DNA from: Malania oleifera
Taxonomy: Eukaryota; Streptophyta; Magnoliopsida; Santalales; Ximeniaceae
DNA: 64,000 nucleotides
Direction: 5' to 3'
Assembly (NCBI RefSeq): GCF_029873635.1
Contig: NC_080417.1
Location: 27,805,682 to 27,869,681 of the forward strand
Below the pieces are notes generated by a model that saw only the letters and a program-made list of their open reading frames with translations, made no database searches and was not told the origin of the DNA. The stretch's first letter is position 1; each line of letters begins with the position of its first letter. This document shows positions 48,461 to 59,648 of the stretch, one piece after another. Made by a program: the position numbers and the translations under genes.

Positions 48461-51075
48461 ACTCTAAAAAAGGGGGCATCTTATAAATCTAATAGCCATT
48501 TTTATGCCTTATCGAGCAAAAATAAGATTTGTAAGAATAATCTTTCACGCATACACAAAACTTGCTTATCTGGTAAAATGATGTGGCATATCCAGTTCAT
48601 TTGTCCATCTAGAAGTGCCAGTAGTTTAGATAAGAAAATGATGTGGGTAATTGAGAATGCAAATCTCTCAGGACCTAAAGAAAAATGGACTCCAATAGGA
48701 ATTACATAATTAATTTAAATCCTTCCTTAGTTCCTAGGTGTAGGGAATGTGATGACTAATGGTCAAGGGAGTGGTATGTGCTTAAAATATCAAAACTTGT
48801 ATATGCCTTCACTATACACTATTTGCATACTAAGAACTTCAGAGAAATCACACCAATACAAAAATTCAAGAAATTTATCCAATTTGAACCTAATGCATAT
48901 ACATCATAATGGTTGGGTAAAATATGAAAATATTGGTCAAAGTATGTCAAATTAAAATCCACTTCCAAATGGACAAGGCATATTTGCTTGGTAAATAATT
49001 ATAAATGCTTAACTCATGCTTAAAGATAAAACATCTTAAGTTAAACAACTATTGTCCATTGCACAAAGATGAGTTTTAGGGATCCATCCTATTTTATATA
49101 TCTTTAACCCTAATCTCATTAATCAAAATCCAGTCATCACTCTAAGTATAAGCACCAATGATAATAAATTCCATGTCTACTTGTACTAATTAACAAGAAA
49201 TTCCTCATAATCAAAATTATAGGTAACCACTAAAGGGATTCTAGTTTCCCAGATTAATCAAAATGCTCCCTTTGATCTTAAAAATAAAAGTCCTCTAATC
49301 TTGGTTCACCATCTCCTACATAGGAACTCTTTACCAATCACAATCTCATTTAGTAAAGTTTCATCATATTCCATGGTTCGTATTCTTACTCAAAATAGTG
49401 ATCATACTTAAAGGATACTTTCCAATCTCCAAAGAGCATTGATTCAAAAATTCACATACTCTTTAATGCTCTCTGCCAAAACAGTTAAGATAATATCTTT
49501 AGACTGCTTATCCTAAAAAATGTCTTACCTATTCTAAATACTCTTGTGTACCCATTAGTGATTTAATTTTCAAAAAGTATTTATTCAAACTCCCTTCACA
49601 AGCTCTCAAAATTTAAGTCAAAACTTTTAGAGCTTCATTTTCATGAATTAAGTTAAATGGCTAATATGATTGGTATTAGGTTCAACATATATGAAAATGC
49701 AAAGTTTCAAGAAACCTACGCACGAACCTTAAAGTTTAATGTCATTTGAACTTGTGTCTCTCACATTTTGAAGATCATAAGAAAAAAGGTAGTTATAGGC
49801 TTTATTCATTGAAGGAATATTGATTGTGACTTTTTGGTCCTTTAAAGCCTATGCATCTAGAGCCAAGTTTTAAATCATTGAAAATCTTAAAACACTTAGC
49901 TAAAGAATTTGAAAAATATGAAAAGGCGTAAAATGATTTTGTGCATAACTCGGGGGGAGCATATAATTTTCATGGTCATATCAATTAAAATGCTTTCATT
50001 ATCTTATAACATTCATGTCTATATGTCTTCATAAGAACTACACTGAACTCAAATCCATCCACTACTCTTTAGTGTCTATATTTCTTGATGGATAGATTTT
50101 TATTTGTGAATTGATAATTGCTACCTGATTGCATGCATAGTCTAGAATGCCTCATACATGGCAAATGCAGTGTATGTGAATTGCATGCTAGTAGTGGATT
50201 ATAGGTTGTTGCGTTCCTTATATGAATATTTTTTTGAAAACAACCATCTATCAAGTACAAGTTCTATGGGAGAATGTTCGATTTACATACGGCATGCTGC
50301 CGAATTTTCTTTGGAATTTTCTCAAAATAAAACCTTGTACATAGATGATTATGATTAAATTAATGTTAAAATCTTTTTGAAAGGATGAGTGAAAATTAAT
50401 TAAATATTAAATTTTATCCTTATGTAATCAGCGAGAATATTTAAGGAAGCTGAGCTCCTGTCATAGAGAGAGGGCATAAAAGACTCATATGCATCATTTC
50501 GCCTTTTAAAATATTGAGGCTCTTCTGAAATCCTTGAATATTACATCCAGTACTTAAAGTTTAATGATCTAATATGGACTGTTCTTGGTTTATAAGCATC
50601 ATATCATGCCTTAATATCACTTTTTCTTATGCATGTGTGAATTATAGGGATAATTATGCTGGTTGCAATTTTTGAAATGAATTAATCAATATTCAGTATA
50701 ATTGACTTTTTGGAAAAGGCTTATACTACTAGGCATAATGAAATAAATCTCTAACTAGTACAAGTAGTTTACTTCATCTGAGCCAGATTTCAAATCAATA
50801 GGGGGAGCTCTTGAAATAAACTTTCTATCTTGTTTGTGCTCTCCAATATTCTTAAACTTAGATGTGCATTGAAACGTATTGTGGCATGTGTTTGATTGTT
50901 ATGTTTTTAATGGAATACCTTAAGTATAATACTTGTCACATAATTTTGAATTTACCATATGATCTTGCATGTGATTGTTAAATTTTTTAAGATCTATATG
51001 GTCGTCCTATTCTAGTTATATTATGAAATTGTAGTTGAATGCTAAACCAGAATGACAGTTGCTTACTTGCTTTAA

Positions 51076-51117
<42 letters not shown>

Positions 51118-51157
51118 TTGCAAGCAACCCCTAGTACTTTTTACAAACATCAAAGGG

Positions 51158-51203
<46 letters not shown>
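51076..51203. repeat. (ATT)n and (AT)n microsatellites in SIRE-3
   Basis: ATT trinucleotides at 51076-51117 and AT dinucleotides at 51160-51203. Poly-Asn or Ile-Tyr frames over them are artefacts. Confidence 0.95.
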
Positions 51204-51207
<4 letters not shown>

Positions 51208-51681
51208 TGACATGTATTTTTATTATTTGGCATGAAATGATTTTGCATGTGATATATCTTATTTTCTTACTTATGTGGCTAAATGCTATATCTTTAAAAT
51301 AGTTTTAATGCCCAAAATACTATATGATAAAAATCAGAGATTTTTTTTTTTTTTTTTTTTTTTTTTGCACTTGAACGTTAAGAAGGGGGGGAGTGTCATT
51401 TTCTTTAAGCTAAGACTTCTCCTAAATAATCAAATATTTTTCTTAACTTAACCCTTTTGCCGATGCCAAAAGGGGGAGAAGGAGAGCAAAATGATAAAAC
51501 TCTGAGCTACATGGCATGCTACGTGTTTGTGCCTTATTGTCAAACCTAAACGCATATTATTTGAATGTCTTCTTTTGCAAATATGCCTGAATTGTGTACT
51601 ACTTATTTTTAAAGAATGCATATTGTTAAGGGGAGCATGTTCTGGCTTATCTCATTTTGCTCTTGGGTGTTTGTCATCATC

Positions 51682-51695
51682 AAAAAGGGGGAGAT
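51682..51695 (+). promoter_or_regulatory. Polypurine tract of SIRE-3
   Basis: AAAAAGGGGGAGAT abuts the LTR start TGTTGACTTTTC. A second tract, TGCCAAAAGGGGGAGAAG, sits about 230 bp upstream (51464-51481). Confidence 0.85.
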
Positions 51696-53666
51696 TGTTG
51701 ACTTTTCGAGTCTAATTCCTGTTTTAATGCTAACAAAACACTTTGATCTAATGTGTGTGCCTAGTACTTGAACAGGTTTATGATTCATATCACACACATG
51801 GAAGAGGATTAATGGAAGCCTAGACAAAACTTAAAGCTCGCATCATCCGACTTTTTCCATGCACAAAGAGCAAAAGAAGAAGGAGATATTTATGTTATTG
51901 TAAATGCATTTAATCATTCGGGTCTGTAATATTAATTATTCAAGGTATGTAATAATTAATGCATGTCATGCATGGTAGGAACTACAAGCTCAAAAAGACC
52001 TTAAAGAGACCCTAGGTCCTTGCACAAACACTTAGGAAACTCCCCACTATTATCTATGCAATCTGGGGTAAAAATAGGACTTAAGTTCTAAATTGGAAAG
52101 GGTTTCGGGCGACTGAACTTGTGCATTGAAAATGCTTCAATCGACCGAAAGTGTGGAAAGTCAAAATGTTAACTAAAGGTTGGGCGACCGAACCGAAATT
52201 AATTGAGTGTTTTCAGTCAATCTAACTTTTATTGAGGACTTTTTCACCGTCCACGGGGCGCTCGAACTTGACGTTATTGTGACCTTGGATGATCGAATGT
52301 TGAAGTTCGGCAAACCAACTTAGGCTCAAGCAACCGAACCTCGAACTGGTTGGAAAATTGTTTAGACCAGCCAACTGAACCTTTCACTGAGCACCTGAAT
52401 TGATAAAATGAACTTTTCATTTTTTGAGTGTTCGGGTGACCGAAACTCTCGAGTTGGCCTATTTTTATCTTGGGTTATTAAGGGTAAAATAGGGTTATTT
52501 GGGTTAAACTTGTTTAAAAATAAATTTAATTATTACCTTTATTTCCCAACAGTTATGTTTTTAAGTGAGCCGATATATATGTGCTCATTTGCAAAGATTA
52601 ACAATAGATTAGTGATTTGATTAGAAAATATTTCCTCAGAAATTTTGAGAGTTCTTCTTCATCCTTAAAGCCAAAATACTCTTCCATTGATCTTTTCCTT
52701 GCAAAATCTATTTGAGTGAGAGTATTCTAAACCATCCTACATTGCTTACTTAAGCTTAAACTCTCATTGCCTTGATTGTGTGATTGATTTTTTATAGAGA
52801 GTTTAGCCAAAATTCTTCCCCCCTATTAATTAATAAAACCATTGTGTGGGGAAAATTTATAGTTTGTGAGTCTTGACATTTGTATTGCAAGACTCCTAAG
52901 TTTGTATTGTGATTGTGAAGCACAATTGTTTTAGCAAGCTTATACTACTATTATCTCTTGTGCTTAGCTTTGAGAAAATCATTTTGAGGTATTTTGATTA
53001 CACTCTTTGAAAATCTTTGGAATCCTACTTGTGATTGATATATTTTGATATATTGTTTCAAAGATAGATTGAGAATACACTCCTACAATTAATTGCTTAT
53101 TGACATTAGATTGAGTGTGATTACACATTGTTACACTGAGCTTATAGTTCTTATCTGATTGATGTGCATTAGTTAATACTGGTACAAATCTACTTCTTGG
53201 AGAAGCACATATTTTGTACACGATACTTGTATTATGAATCTGTTGTATTCCAAGCACTGCCTAAAGTGGTGAAAATCTAGCCCGATAGGATTGTATGTAA
53301 AGGTTGAGGCCAGCCTCGTTAATTTGACCTAATTGTATACAGTGCCGCTCCACCCGTTAAGTATTTTTTAGTGGAATCCTCAGGCTAGCGAGTTGAGGCG
53401 GGGAAATAAGCAGTATTGGCCGAACCCCGATAACATATCGTGTGTGCACTTTATAATTCTGCAATTTATTTACTACACATGTATTTTATTTTCATTAGAT
53501 TGTGAATGTTGCGCATGATTTAATTTCCATATATTATATTTATCTGCACATTTGGGATTGCATAGATAGACCCTAGGTTGTGTTATACTACTGCTAGACA
53601 TTAAACCTAGGGCAAAATTTTTAATACCCAATTCACCCCCCTCTTGGGAATACACCAATTCCAACA
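51696..53666 (+). repeat. 3' LTR of SIRE-3
   Basis: TGTTGACTTTTCGAGTCTAA to TACACCAATTCCAACA, 1971 bp. It has a decayed GGTCGACC-like cluster (52100-52440) and a GGCGGGGAAATAAGCAG variant of the conserved 3' block (53397-53413). Confidence 0.85.
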
Positions 53667-54453
53667 CTATTTATGTTTCTTTTCCATGAACTCTAATTTG
53701 TATCGGCTTGGAAACCAAGAGGCACAAGCCTCTTCCCCTATCTCTGTACTCCTATGCCCCTTTACCGACTTGCCTCTACTACGGTGGCTTTATCCAGTAG
53801 CTCTGAGAAATACTGCACATTACAAACTGCCACCTGCTTATATATTTCCTGTCTCAACCCACTCTCAAACCTCTACACCTTTCTAAATTCATCAGGAATC
53901 ATATATGGAGCAAAACAAGACAGCTCCACGAACTTGGTGGCATACTGCGGCACTGTCAGATGACCTTGAGTCGAATTCTGAAACTTCTCCATCTTAACAT
54001 CCCTGACAGAGGCGGGAAAATATCGGTCAAAGAAAATCTCTTTAAAACGGCGCCAAGTCAATGCTATGGATACTGGCCTCTGTTCTTCTAAGAGTTTCAC
54101 CACTAACCACCATCACTCGGCCTCACCCGTCAATTTGAATGTAGCATAAAGACTTTTACGTTCATTAGTATAGCGTAGCACTGTAGTATCTTCTCAATCT
54201 CCCATACCCAATTATCTGCAATAATTGGGTTGACACTTCTTGAAAAAGCTGGGGGATTCATCCGAATAAATTGCTCTATGGTGTAGCCCTAATCAGCAGA
54301 TGGGAAACCTTGTCCCTTAAAATTTCATGCAATTTCCGCCATGACCTGCTACACAACACTACGCAGTACTAAATCTGAATCACTGCCACCCCTACTAGAT
54401 ACCCCCACGTTACCACTACTCCCAACATTTGCATTGTTATTCATTGGGTCCAT
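53667..54453 (-). pseudogene. Chromovirus gag
   Basis: Starts MDPMNNNANVGSSGNVGVSS at 54453 (an in-frame extension to 54567 is probably leader). A Ser/Gly-rich start is followed, in a shifted frame, by the gag core: LALTW-like text ([20 protein letters not shown]), [20 protein letters not shown] and [10 protein letters not shown] (54103-53873). This is the Tekay-type gag capsid region. It is cut at 53667 by SIRE-3, so the zinc knuckle is missing. Confidence 0.82.
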
Positions 54454-55018
54454 CCTGAAACTAGAACAAAACGCAATCTTAGAATTCCAATACCTTAACA
54501 TAATTGACACAATTATCCAACTAAGAAAATAGTTAAACATCCACGTTTCCAAGGTAAGCCTTAACACTCAACTCAGTCACAAAACCGTTGACGGTTTCTA
54601 CCTATCACATAAAACTGTTGATGGTTTGGCCTAAATACCCTCACTATCCTCTTTCTCATATACTCTTAGTCATTTTCAGGACCAAACCTTGAATCCATGG
54701 AAATTATGACCTATCCAACCAACTAACATCTCAAGTTCCAGTCCCTCTGCTCAGATTCAAAAACCGTCAATGGTTTGCCATAATTTCCCTGAAACCGTCG
54801 TCTCAGAAAAATCATAGAAAACCGTCAATGGATTTCTGCCTCCAAGCTGCGAGACAAAACCTAGAATTTAAACTTACTTAGGATATTCCATTTCACTATA
54901 CATCCTCTACCAAATCCACCATACAACACATAACCTATTCCATTTCTATTCCCATAACCACTCATTCCTATACTATGGTAGTATTATCCATTAAAGTCAA
55001 CAGAACCTAACAACCTAG
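54454..55018 (-). other. Chromovirus leader with repeated palindromes
   Basis: Non-coding stretch between the primer site and gag. AACCGTTGACGGTTT-type palindromes recur near 54583, 54604, 54766, 54794 and 54820 in varying states of decay. Confidence 0.6.
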
Positions 55019-55030
55019 GCTCTAATACCA
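55019..55030 (-). promoter_or_regulatory. Primer binding site of the chromovirus
   Basis: The minus strand reads TGGTATTAGAGC (one change from TGGTATCAGAGC), four bases after the 5' LTR end. It fixes the orientation of this element and, by homology, of the related LTRs. Confidence 0.85.
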
Positions 55031-55060
55031 AAATTGTAACGCCCCAAAAAATATCTGTTG

Positions 55061-55061
<1 letters not shown>

Positions 55062-55091
<30 letters not shown>

Positions 55092-55179
55092 AATAATAAT
55101 AATAATAATAATACACCATCGTGGCATCTATGATACCATACTTTTACATTCTTTTTTTTTTTTCTTTCATTTTAATCAC

Positions 55180-55253
<74 letters not shown>
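55062..55253. repeat. (AAT)n, (AC)n and (AT)n microsatellites
   Basis: Trinucleotides at 55062-55112, AC at 55177-55222, AT at 55222-55253, all within the chromovirus LTR. (AT)n also occurs at 55734-55777. Confidence 0.95.
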
Positions 55254-55256
<3 letters not shown>

Positions 55257-55542
55257 GATAATGTAAATATTACATCTGCTCATTCACTGCCTACGAAAGC
55301 AAAAATAGACCTATCCATAATTGTACGTATCGGAGTACTACCTCTCAACCATTACTATACCATCTCCTCAGACATAATTATAATCCAAAACTCTAAACAT
55401 TTATATACATAGATCCAGACTAACACTTACCCTATTTATAATATCTACACCCCATCCCTACTCCTAGGTTTGGGTACCTGGTGATCCTGAAATGTTGAAA
55501 TATTAACAGGGTGAGATACCTCTCAGTAAGATAGAATAAATT

Positions 55543-55600
55543 AGTGTTAGTGTGTGGAAATGAGTTTATATATATAAACTCATTGCCACACACTGACACT
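55543..55600. repeat. 58-bp near-perfect palindrome
   Basis: AGTGTTAGTGTGTGG on the left and CCACACACTGACACT on the right, centred on TATATATA, with two mismatches in 29 paired positions. It lies at the junction of the duplicated 160-bp block. Confidence 0.85.
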
Positions 55601-55729
55601 ATCTGTAATAGCTACACCCCATCCCTACTCCTAGGTCTGGGTACCTAGTGATCCTAAAATGTTGAAATATTAATGGGGTGAGATACCTCTCAGTAAGACG
55701 GAATAAATTAGTGCCAGTGCGTGGCAATG

Positions 55730-55780
<51 letters not shown>

Positions 55781-56899
55781 GTGATTCATCTCTTAATTAA
55801 CTTAAATGAAATAGCAATTTAAACTATACGCATACCTATACAATTTCACTGAACATATTCTTCTTCTTCTTTTTTCAGTTTATAACTCAACTCAAAAGCC
55901 CTATACATATAAATTACAAGTTACATGATCTGTACACATATAAATCATTTGCTGAGATTGAGGCGTTTCATACCACCGTCCTCCAATCCAGCCATTCATA
56001 ATCAGTTCACAATTCAGCTTAACAACCCTATACATTTAAAATCACAAATTATATGAATTGAGACATTTTGTACCGCCGTCCCCCAATCTAGCCATTCATA
56101 ATTAGTTCACAATTTGGCTCAAAGGTCCTACTATGCATAAATCCACAAGTTACATAATCTACACACATATTTACATTTACTGCATGATTAAGGTGTTTCG
56201 TGCCGCCGTCCCTTAACTATCTATTTGTACATCTATTTACCATGATTGAGGCATTTCATACCACCGTCCCTTAATCAGCTATTCATATTATACCCTCGCT
56301 GAGTTTAAGGCGTTTTGTACCACCATCCCCCAAACTAGCCATTCATACCACCACTCTAACAAACACCAGTATGTTTCAGCAAACGTTTTCGTTGTGTGAT
56401 TTTATTCACAAGTTTCAATTATCCTAAGCGTAATTTGTGTTATCATTATTATTAAATATATGTTTCATGGTTTAAGATTATATGTTTCATGTTTTATAAT
56501 TTGTTTGATTTTTGTTATACAATTTACGTATAAGGTGAGGGTTTCAAAATGTATTCGTAAGTGGTAATGGTACAATGACTAATCATTCACATGAATACAA
56601 CATACTATCATACTCTAGCTCTATATAAACTACTACCATTCCATAGTTCTGTATAAAATAATATCATATTGTAACTTTGTCATACAATTATTCTGTGTTA
56701 AACACTATCAAATCATTATTCTACATCCAACACTGTCATATCATTATTCTGCATTAAACACTATCATATTTATATTCTGTGTTAATCGCATTGCCACACA
56801 ATATGGGTATTACTTCACAATATAATGTTCTGCCTGGGAAAAACATATTTTATTCATCTATTACTTAAATTCCATTATATTCCAAAAATTATGATATAA

Positions 56900-57330
56900 T
56901 CAATTCCCTGTAATTTAACTTAAATCCAAAATATTCCCAAAAGTTTAATTTCATCAAATCCCTCTAGTTTAACTTAATTCCAGAATATTCCCAAAAATCT
57001 AATTTAATCAAATACTTGCAGTTTAACTTAATTCCAGAATATTCCCAAAAATCTAATTTAATCAAACGCCTGCAGTTTAACTTAATTCCATAATATTCCC
57101 AAAAATCTAATTTAATCAAATACCTACAGTTTAACTTAATTCCAAAATATTCTTAAAAATCTAATTGAATCAAATACTTGTGGTTTAACTTAATTCCAGA
57201 ATACTCCAAAAAATCTAATTTAATAAGATATTTGCAGTTTAACTTAATTCCAGAATATTCCCAAAAATATAATTTAATCAAAATACCTACAATTTGACTT
57301 AATTCCAGAATATTTCCAAAAATCTATACT
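56900..57330. repeat. 56-bp tandem array in the chromovirus LTR
   Basis: About eight units with the core TTTAACTTAATTCCAGAATA followed by TTCCCAAAAATCTAATTT. LTR copy X (17650-17800) has about three related units at the same relative place. Confidence 0.85.
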
Positions 57331-57760
57331 CAAACTTAATCGGTTATATTTCAAAAATAGGCTAACATAATTTATTCCCCTTACCTGTTTCCTAAAGAAA
57401 TACCTGCAAAGGATCCTATAACAGTGTCTGCGACGTTCCCACAAAACCCTATATTCATAAACCCTACTTTAATCAGCTCAACCCTAGAATAATAATTATT
57501 TTAATATTTCCTACGCCCACATACTCCAATTAACTGGTTAGATTCTAAAATAACAACCAACCTAATATCCAAACACCCATATTCTCCAATTTAATCGGTT
57601 AATTTTTAAAAATAATAGACACAATTTGTACTTCTCACCTCAGCCTTGGAATGGTGCTTAAGATTCCTAAATCAAAAATCTGCTCCGATTAAAATGACGA
57701 GAATCGAAATTAGGACCTTGTGGTGATGTCTGATCATTGATTTGGCTAGAAATTTGAGAG

Positions 57761-57766
<6 letters not shown>

Positions 57767-57838
<72 letters not shown>
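57767..57838. repeat. (GA)n microsatellite
   Basis: About 36 uninterrupted GA units in the chromovirus LTR, at the same place as the shorter GA run of LTR copy X. Confidence 0.97.
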
Positions 57839-57841
<3 letters not shown>

Positions 57842-58137
57842 ACCTTATCCCAGGAGTGATGCTCACGACGCCCTAATCACGAATCCACTCTAGTTAAAAT
57901 GTTGGTGGCCGAGATAGGAACCTAGTAGTATTTTCCATTCTTCAATCAACCGAAAATCGGAGAAGAAATTAAAGAGAGAGGGAGAGAGTGTTTGAGGAGA
58001 AAGAGAAACATGAGGAGAAAGAGAGGGCGCAACATTCTGGGGGGTTCTCAATCTCAGAAATTCAATTTTATTATATTATTAAATTAATAATATTAATTAA
58101 TATTTTTATTTTTTATTTTTGGGTTCACTACAATGGC

Positions 58138-58765
58138 ATACACAAATCATGCCTACACGGTAGCCAATGCATTTACTACTACCTACCCATACTCACGAAA
58201 ACCTAGCAAAACGACTAACTCAAGCAGCCCTTAGAGCTACTGCCACTACTTTCATGCAAACACAGCAAAGGAGACCACCCTAACTACCCTAACAATGGCT
58301 ATGACCATTGTTGCTTCATTCCAGCTCATGCACACAATAGAAAAGAAACCCTAGCAGCCACCATAGCTGCTGTTACTGCTGTTAAACTTTGATTCAGTTC
58401 TCATGCAGACTCATCAATGAATGAATGCAAACATAATAAGAAGGCTGCCCTAACAGTTGCCATAACTACGAAGCTTGTTATTATTTGATCATACGCATAC
58501 AAATATACCAAAGAAGCAATGTAATCACAGTGAGAAAGTTGCTTTAGAAGCCACAGAGCTACAATAACTATTATTATTCCATACTGACACAAATTCATAA
58601 AGGAAACAATGTAACCATGACTATTTTAGTCTACACTCGCAACATATTTAACTTAAAAAACTAAATGAAATATTAACAAAGGAATAATAAATTAATAAAT
58701 TACCATTCCTCCATATATGCACAAATCCATCAATAAAAAAGAAATTATTCAAATATATCTACTAT
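58138..58765. other. Degenerate repeat-like non-coding stretch
   Basis: Phrases such as CATGCAAACACAGCAAAG, CATGCACACAATAGAAAAG and ATGCAAACATAATAAGAAG, each followed by CCCTAAC..CC and a GCTGCC/ATAGCTGC phrase, recur roughly every 80-110 bp, suggesting a very old minisatellite. No gene is seen. Confidence 0.45.
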
Positions 58766-59446
58766 TCACACATTAATTGAAAGAAAAAAAAAACAAAAAA
58801 AATAAAACCTGGTGGAAGCAAGTCCTATAGTGGCGCGTAAGGGGAGGAGGTCGTGACTGCATGCGTGCGGTGGTGGCGGTGTGTAGCGGCAGTGCAGGGA
58901 GGAAGGAGGAGGGGTTCGCGCAAGGGAGCTGGGAGAGGGAAGGGGAAATATTGGGGGTCTCGCAATTGTGTGTGTTCGACGATGGAGGTGGGTAGTGGCG
59001 GCACAGGGAGGAGGGAGGAGGGGTTTGCGCGAGGGAGCAAGGAGAGGTAAGGGAAAATGTTCGAGCGAGAGGGGAAAGGGACTTGGGAAAATCAATGGTG
59101 AATAAACAAAGGAGAAATGAGGTTTTTTGGGTAAGAGTTTTAGTGACGGTTTCAAAAACCGCCACTAAAAGTCTACTATTAGTGACAATTTTTAAAAACC
59201 ATCACTAACTAATACCCAAAAAATCATCGTTAATATTTTCTCAAAATAGTTTAAGCGGGAAATCTACTTTTAGTGACGATTTCATTTTCGTCACTAAAAT
59301 CGCATTATTAGTGACAGTTTGAAAAACCTTCTCTAATACGTTGACTATTAGTGATGAATTTTATTTTCGTCACTAATGACTCATTATTAATGATAATTTT
59401 AACTCCGTCACTAATAATTTTGTCATTAAAGTCCTTTTTTGTAGTG
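58766..59446. mobile_element. CACTA-type (En/Spm) transposon end, non-autonomous or truncated
   Basis: Ends TCCTTTTTTGTAGTG at 59446, which on the minus strand is CACTACAAAAAAGGA, the classic CACTA terminus. Subterminal repeats of TTAGTGACGG type in both orientations fill 59130-59430, including TTTTAGTGACGG....CCGCCACTAAAAG. Left of them lies a GC-rich block with a tandem duplication of about 107 bp (58870-59045). Its minus-strand Pro/Leu/Ser-rich frames (59155-58766) are unlikely to be a real protein. The other terminus was not found and no transposase is visible. Confidence 0.7.
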
Positions 59447-59609
59447 AATTTACACACTTCATCATAAAAGTAAAATTTATTGATTCAAAAAAATTTTGAT
59501 GATTCTTCCAATCTATTTTATTTTGTATTCAAAATCACAAGAAGTTAAACCTAAAATTTTAGAAGCCTAGGAGGCCCTTTCTCTTATATGCATGTATATA
59601 ACAATATTG

Positions 59610-59648
<39 letters not shown>

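Larger units (their letters stand above)
48465..53666 (+). mobile_element. SIRE-3: truncated SIRE-like element (3' region plus 3' LTR)
   Basis: The internal 3' region (48465-51695), homologous to SIRE-1, is followed by a polypurine tract (51682-51695) and one LTR (51696-53666). There is no 5' LTR, primer site or gag: chromovirus RT sequence runs straight into the internal region near 48465. A deletion must have removed the left part of SIRE-3 together with the chromovirus gag end and protease. Confidence 0.78.
20135..58132 (-). mobile_element. Tekay-like Ty3/gypsy chromovirus, minus strand, split by nested insertions
   Basis: Reading right to left: 5' LTR (58132-55035), Met-type primer site (55030-55019), gag (54453-53667), [SIRE-3], RT first half (48460-48067), [SIRE-1], RT second half (24840-24281), [solo LTR], RNase H, integrase and chromodomain region (22248-20356), 3' untranslated part to about 20135. 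Removing the insertions restores continuous protein order at two joints, both marked by exact 5-bp duplications. The gag zinc knuckle and protease are missing at the SIRE-3 joint. No same-orientation 3' LTR directly follows the 3' end. The nearest LTRs are the inverted pair 16354-20110, so this end is rearranged. The element is dead because of stops, frameshifts and insertions. Confidence 0.82.
55035..58132 (-). repeat. 5' LTR of the chromovirus (expanded by tandem repeats)
   Basis: Plus coordinates start TGTAACGCCCC and end TTGGGTTCACTACA, 3098 bp, about 1 kb longer than its relatives. The extra length comes from a duplicated 160-bp block (55430-55740), a minisatellite of about 65-70 bp (GAGGCGTTTCATACCACCGT, 55965-56345), a second array of about 56 bp (TTTAACTTAATTCCAGAATA, about eight units, 56900-57330) and long microsatellites. 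It also holds GGGTGAGATACCTCTCAGTAAG twice. Confidence 0.82.

Noticed and set aside
51016..51213. ORF with poly-Asn and Ile-Tyr repeats
   Set aside because: It is produced by the (ATT)n and (AT)n runs in SIRE-3.
58126..58137. CACTACAATGGC as the left end of the CACTA element
   Set aside because: It coincides with the end of the chromovirus LTR, lacks the AAAAAAGGAC continuation, and its flank GTT does not match AAT at the other end.
58766..59165. Overlapping Pro/Leu/Ser-rich ORFs of about 130 codons on the minus strand
   Set aside because: They lie in a GC-rich duplicated block of a CACTA element, are open in several frames at once and match no family I know.
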